From SZAS-7 sp964514655 (GTDB taxonomy: Bacteria; Chlamydiota; Chlamydiia; Chlamydiales; FEN-1388): 64,000 nucleotides of DNA. Below, piece by piece: positions 60,473-64,000 of the stretch; position 1 is the stretch's first letter; each line of letters begins with the position of its first letter. A program made the position numbers and the translations under genes. The stretch is from positions 1-64,000 of the forward strand of contig CAZEQY010000006.1 in NCBI GenBank assembly GCA_964514655.1. The letters are read 5' to 3'. The notes beneath the pieces are model-generated. The model was not told where the DNA came from. It did no database searches and saw nothing but the letters and a program-made list of their open reading frames with translations.

Positions 60473-63094
60473 ATGACAGATCCCCTTGGTGCGTTTGGGC
60501 ATCCTCTTCCAGAATTGCTTTCAATTCTGGATTATGCCCTAATCAATGATGCGGGTGCGTCAGATGTTTCAGCTATATGGAAGGCAGTTACTGATAAGAA
60601 TCATGAAAAAGTACTAGAGCTTGTTAGGCAAAAAGAGCCTACTCGTGAAGAGTTTTTGAATGTCTGTGTCATGATGCCTGATACTGCAACGACTTTGCTT
60701 GATGCCTATCCAAGACTTGTAACTACCCTTACAGAAGATGACATACTGTTTATAGCAAAGAATGAGGCGCTTGGATGTAAGTTGATTGATTGTGGCATAA
60801 ATTGCCATCACATAAACATTGATCGCATGGGCAAGCTTCTTGGAACGTATATACAGCAAGAAAGGTTTACACTTGCTGCAAAGTTGATTGATCTTGGCGC
60901 TGATGTTACTTTTACTTTTGCTAATAAACGAACCCCGCTTCATATTGCTGTGCATGTTCAGGCTTTTTCCACAATTGAAAAGCTGCTTGCAAAAGGCGCG
61001 AATGTCTTAGCTCGAGATGAATCAGGATTGACTCCTCTTACACTTGCAAAAGGGACGCTAGATAATGTGCAGTATCAGCCCTTTTCTAGATATGACTACG
61101 GCCAAATGCTTACAGATGGCAAAAAAGATAAGGTGCTAGAGCTGCTTGCACATAACGTCCCTGTCACAAAAGATGAAGCTCAACGTATGTGGGAGCAATG
61201 GCCGGATATTGCCTGTCAGCATTTAGCTGTTTTTGCTCAACACTGTCCATACATTATTTTTAGGCAGTATGTTGCTAACACAGAATTTGCTTTAGCATTC
61301 ATTTCACATGGCGTACAACTTACCGAAATGGACTTTCTATTGACCTGTAGAAGTTATCCTGAGCTTATGTATAACGCCATTCAGCTTAAACCAGAACTTG
61401 CAAAGTGCTGCACGCAGGTGTTGCTTGAAGACCTTCTTGATTTTCCTCAGTGTGAAGCGCTTGTCCTCAAACTATTGGATATGGAAGTTGATGCTAATCC
61501 TGAACTTTGCTTAAAAGCCCTTGAGAAAGGGCGTCTATCAATTGCTGAAAGACTTGTGAAGCTAGAGCTTAAGGCTGGCTTGCAAGTAGCAGACTCTACA
61601 CGTATTCGTCAAGTGTTAGAGGCTCTTATGCAGCTCCCAATTAGTGATGCAGAAAAAGGGGAGCTTAGCGTTGTCCTTGCCGATTGTGATAGGTACGTAA
61701 AAGACCCTATTCTTCTTTGCCAAAGATGCCCTATAGTTGCCCTTAGATTTGCTGAAACTCAAGCTCTACGCTATGGCATAGAGCATCTTATAGAATATCC
61801 CCACTGTGAGGCTATTGTCTTAATGCGTATCGAGCAGGGGGCTAGTGTTACTCCTAGAGATCTAACTCTTGCTGTAAAGTGTAATAGAGCTCATATCGTA
61901 GCAGCTCTTCTTGCAAAAGGTGTCGATGTGAATGGCCAAGATGGTGATATGATGACGCCGCTACACTATGCAGCGCAAGTTGCCAACAAAGATCTAGTGA
62001 GAACCCTGCTTCGACAAGGCGCCGATGTCTTTGCTAAAAATAGCTCGGGAAAGACCCCTCGAGCACTTGCTCGCCCTGATGTGGGCGTGCTATTAAGAGA
62101 AACAGAACTAGAAATGGCAATCGATGGTCGTGATGGCCCAGTTGCTGAAGCAATACTGAGAGAGCTTTCTGAAATTACAGAAAGCATTTTTTCGCGCCTA
62201 TGTTCTACCTTGCCAGATGTTGCCACCAAGTTTATTACTGCTGAGGCTATGAGTCGCTTGCCAAGCAAGGGAAAATACCTCATATACACTGCTATGCAGA
62301 GTAACCATGCCCCTTTAGCTGAAAAACTCCTTGCCTGCGGCGTTACGCCCCTTTATGCGGAAGGTATGGGCGGTACAGTACTTGAGCGAGCTTTACAAAG
62401 GAAGTGTAGTGCTGTAGCGACTTGCTTGATGCAGCACCTACATCCGGATCTTCGTGCAAAGACGCTAGAAGCCTGGCCGCTACCGGTTTTAAAAGACCCC
62501 CATTTTGTACGTGGTTGCTGTAGTGATAGTACAACGGCTTTAGAGCTTCCTTTTCTTTTACTTAACTATGAGCTACTTACTGATATCAAAAGATCATTAT
62601 CCCCCGAGCTTGTGCTGCAGGGCATAGAGCTGCTTCTGCTCCGCTACCCACAGCTTCGTGGCGATATCCTCGATTTCTTTTTTGCAGTGCAACCACCGGT
62701 AGTAATTACCCATGCACCATGTCCACATATTCTTGAAAGATCTTTGCATGAATGTACTCCGGCACTGCTCTTTAAGTATGCTGAGCAGGAGCTCTCTCAG
62801 CGTCACGCATACTACCGAAAGTGGGCAATAGATAACCTACATGATCATGTTCCCACAAGAAGTGCCTATAAGGCAAAAAAGCACGAGCTTGAGGCAAAAG
62901 AAGAGGCTCTACTAAAACGTGTGCTTGCACAACCCGATGTTGATGCCGGGTCTTTTGATCAAGAACGCAAGCTACTTGTTGATGCCTGGCATGCCGATTG
63001 TGATAGGTGGCTTGTGGACGAGAAGGGACAAAAGCCCTTTCCAATCGTCTTGATGCTACTGAAGATTAAAGCCTTTATCTTTAGGGAGGGGTAG
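60473..63094 (+). CDS. Ankyrin-repeat protein
   Basis: An 873-aa protein. Two clear ankyrin blocks: about residues 125-200 (RFTLAAKLIDLGADVTFTFA, KRTPLHIAVHVQAFSTIEKL, GLTPLTLAKG) and 460-540 (HIVAALLAKGVDVNGQDGDM, TPLHYAAQVANKDLVRTLL, GKTPRALARPDVG). The intervening and flanking parts repeat a diverged helical unit with a C-x-x-x-P-D-x-A pattern (VMMPDTATTLLDAYP, MWEQWPDIACQHL, CSTLPDVATKF). No signal peptide; likely a secreted host-binding protein. ATG 60473 has ACGGAG in front. Paralogue directly downstream. Confidence 0.85.
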   Translation: MTDPLGAFGHPLPELLSILDYALINDAGASDVSAIWKAVTDKNHEKVLELVRQKEPTREEFLNVCVMMPDTATTLLDAYPRLVTTLTEDDILFIAKNEALGCKLIDCGINCHHINIDRMGKLLGTYIQQERFTLAAKLIDLGADVTFTFANKRTPLHIAVHVQAFSTIEKLLAKGANVLARDESGLTPLTLAKGTLDNVQYQPFSRYDYGQMLTDGKKDKVLELLAHNVPVTKDEAQRMWEQWPDIACQHLAVFAQHCPYIIFRQYVANTEFALAFISHGVQLTEMDFLLTCRSYPELMYNAIQLKPELAKCCTQVLLEDLLDFPQCEALVLKLLDMEVDANPELCLKALEKGRLSIAERLVKLELKAGLQVADSTRIRQVLEALMQLPISDAEKGELSVVLADCDRYVKDPILLCQRCPIVALRFAETQALRYGIEHLIEYPHCEAIVLMRIEQGASVTPRDLTLAVKCNRAHIVAALLAKGVDVNGQDGDMMTPLHYAAQVANKDLVRTLLRQGADVFAKNSSGKTPRALARPDVGVLLRETELEMAIDGRDGPVAEAILRELSEITESIFSRLCSTLPDVATKFITAEAMSRLPSKGKYLIYTAMQSNHAPLAEKLLACGVTPLYAEGMGGTVLERALQRKCSAVATCLMQHLHPDLRAKTLEAWPLPVLKDPHFVRGCCSDSTTALELPFLLLNYELLTDIKRSLSPELVLQGIELLLLRYPQLRGDILDFFFAVQPPVVITHAPCPHILERSLHECTPALLFKYAEQELSQRHAYYRKWAIDNLHDHVPTRSAYKAKKHELEAKEEALLKRVLAQPDVDAGSFDQERKLLVDAWHADCDRWLVDEKGQKPFPIVLMLLKIKAFIFREG

Positions 63095-63098
63095 GAAT

Positions 63099-64000
63099 AT
63101 GCAGCCTTTTAATCGTACTCTATCTGGACCCGTAACCCATGACTCATTTGTAAAATCGCCCTTAGAACGCGCCATTTTTGAAATGGATGAAGCAAGTGTT
63201 AAAATTCTTATTTCTTCAAAAGTAGTTACAGTCAGTGACTTTATTTTGATTGCAACAGCATTTAGCCACCTTGCACATCAGGTACTTGATACCCATCCTG
63301 AACTTGCCCGTTCATTCGATACGAATACATTTGAATTGCTCTTTCAGTTACACGATGAATCCTTGCTTGTTAAGGTGCTTACGCTGGGGCCTGTTCATAA
63401 TTGCCTGTTATTGGCTCTTGACAATCGCTGGTTTCAGCTTGCAGAACTGCTGATTGATAAAGGCGCAACGTTAGATTGTATCGCTCTCTCAGTGGCAGTG
63501 CAAAAAGAAGCTCCACAAGCTATTATAGATAAACTTCTTTTAAAAGGTCAGTGTCCCATTCGTCAAAAGGGGAATACTCAATCTCCTTTACAGGTAGCCC
63601 GCGCACGAAATGATCATGCGCTTATAGAAAAACTACTTGAGTATACCATCCATAACGCACTCGAAAAAGGCGATGAGGTAAAGGTTGACGCTCTGATGCA
63701 GCAAAAAGTAACGCTACTTGAAGAAGACTATGCCGCCATTTGGGAGCGCTATCCAAAACTTGCCATAAAGCATTATGGTAGCTACCCACATTTTGTAAGG
63801 GCATGCCCCTTAGGCGTTTTGGAGTCCTGGATGAAAAACCCTGAGCAACAACAACTAGCTCAGCTATTTGTTGTGTGCGGCGCTAAGATGCCTGAGCAAG
63901 ACTTTGTGAGGTGCTGTAAAGTCTATCCTGAAGTTATGAGCAAGCTCATAAAAGCAAGTCAGGACTTTGCAAGGATATGTTCGCACATAAGCTTTGAGCA
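63099..64000 (+). CDS. Second ankyrin-type protein, 3' end outside the window
   Basis: An open frame of at least 300 codons starting at ATG 63099, 4 bp after the previous stop, with GGGAGGGG upstream. It resembles its neighbour: RAIFEMDEASVKILISSKV, LLLALDNRWFQLAELLIDKG (ankyrin-like), LQVARARNDHALIEKLLEYT and the P-x-L-A and P-E-V helical units (IWERYPKLAIKHY, CCKVYPEVMSKL). It probably arose by tandem duplication of the upstream gene and is co-transcribed with it. No stop within the window. Confidence 0.85.
   Translation, partial: MQPFNRTLSGPVTHDSFVKSPLERAIFEMDEASVKILISSKVVTVSDFILIATAFSHLAHQVLDTHPELARSFDTNTFELLFQLHDESLLVKVLTLGPVHNCLLLALDNRWFQLAELLIDKGATLDCIALSVAVQKEAPQAIIDKLLLKGQCPIRQKGNTQSPLQVARARNDHALIEKLLEYTIHNALEKGDEVKVDALMQQKVTLLEEDYAAIWERYPKLAIKHYGSYPHFVRACPLGVLESWMKNPEQQQLAQLFVVCGAKMPEQDFVRCCKVYPEVMSKLIKASQDFARICSHISFE

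Noticed and set aside
1..64000. tRNA, rRNA, tmRNA and CRISPR loci.
   Set aside because: No T-loop/anticodon arrangement, rRNA-like segment or spaced repeat array was recognised by eye; a covariance-model scan would be needed to exclude small RNAs.

Overview
The window looks like a chromosomal segment of an amoeba- or arthropod-associated member of the Chlamydiota (a Parachlamydia/Simkania/Waddlia-type relative). This is inferred from content, since there is no rRNA or marker phylogeny here. The pointers are the chlamydial gene order rpmG-lolC/E-lolD, a YhhQ-Tgt queuosine-salvage pair, Mg-type HemB and HemH, a CPAF/S41-type protease end, DUF2608 proteins, and many eukaryote-like proteins: F-box, LRR, ankyrin, Fic, kinase-like and EXORDIUM. 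No tRNA, rRNA or CRISPR array was recognised.

Layout. 1-9.5 kb is an accessory zone: an S41 protease end, a BrnT/BrnA-like toxin-antitoxin pair behind a perfect consensus promoter, an IS91-family transposase remnant, a hairpin cluster, an AbiE toxin-antitoxin operon with palindromic operator candidates, two DUF2608 HAD-like proteins, a frameshifted ankyrin gene and phage-type debris. 9.5-26 kb holds a DUF4143 ATPase, an F-box helical-repeat protein, hemH, a mobile element built from a four-helix-bundle (S23-like) gene between inverted hexamer repeats, an F-box-like LRR protein, a second nucleotidyltransferase/winged-helix two-gene module, a catalytically degenerate Fic protein, a degenerate secreted glutathione-peroxidase fold protein, an EXORDIUM-like secreted protein and several unknowns.

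26-31.5 kb is a compact three-gene RND efflux operon (TolC-like, adaptor, pump). 31.6-40 kb runs mostly on the minus strand: a 1,238-aa helical protein, two large proteins with an H-N-Q-C residue order suggestive of clan CE cysteine proteases, a secreted GNAT enzyme and a secreted purple-acid-phosphatase-like enzyme. Near 40 kb a TetR gene with its operator lying inside its own promoter heads a two-gene operon. The second gene of that operon is split by a 158-bp palindromic MITE-like insertion.

41-60 kb is closer to core: a YVTN beta-propeller, lolD-lolC/E-rpmG, hemB, tgt-yhhQ, a DipZ-like thioredoxin, a MOSC protein, a kinase-like effector, an empty copy of the hexamer-repeat element, an epimerase/LPG-synthase-like cluster, carbonic anhydrase, a permease-mutT-acyltransferase operon and a HI0933 flavoprotein. 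The window closes with two tandem ankyrin proteins, the second running off the end.

Together the genes suggest an intracellular organism that salvages host queuine and amino acids, makes heme, exports compounds by RND efflux, carries a large set of presumed host-directed proteins, and has several toxin-antitoxin and small non-autonomous elements reshaping the accessory regions.
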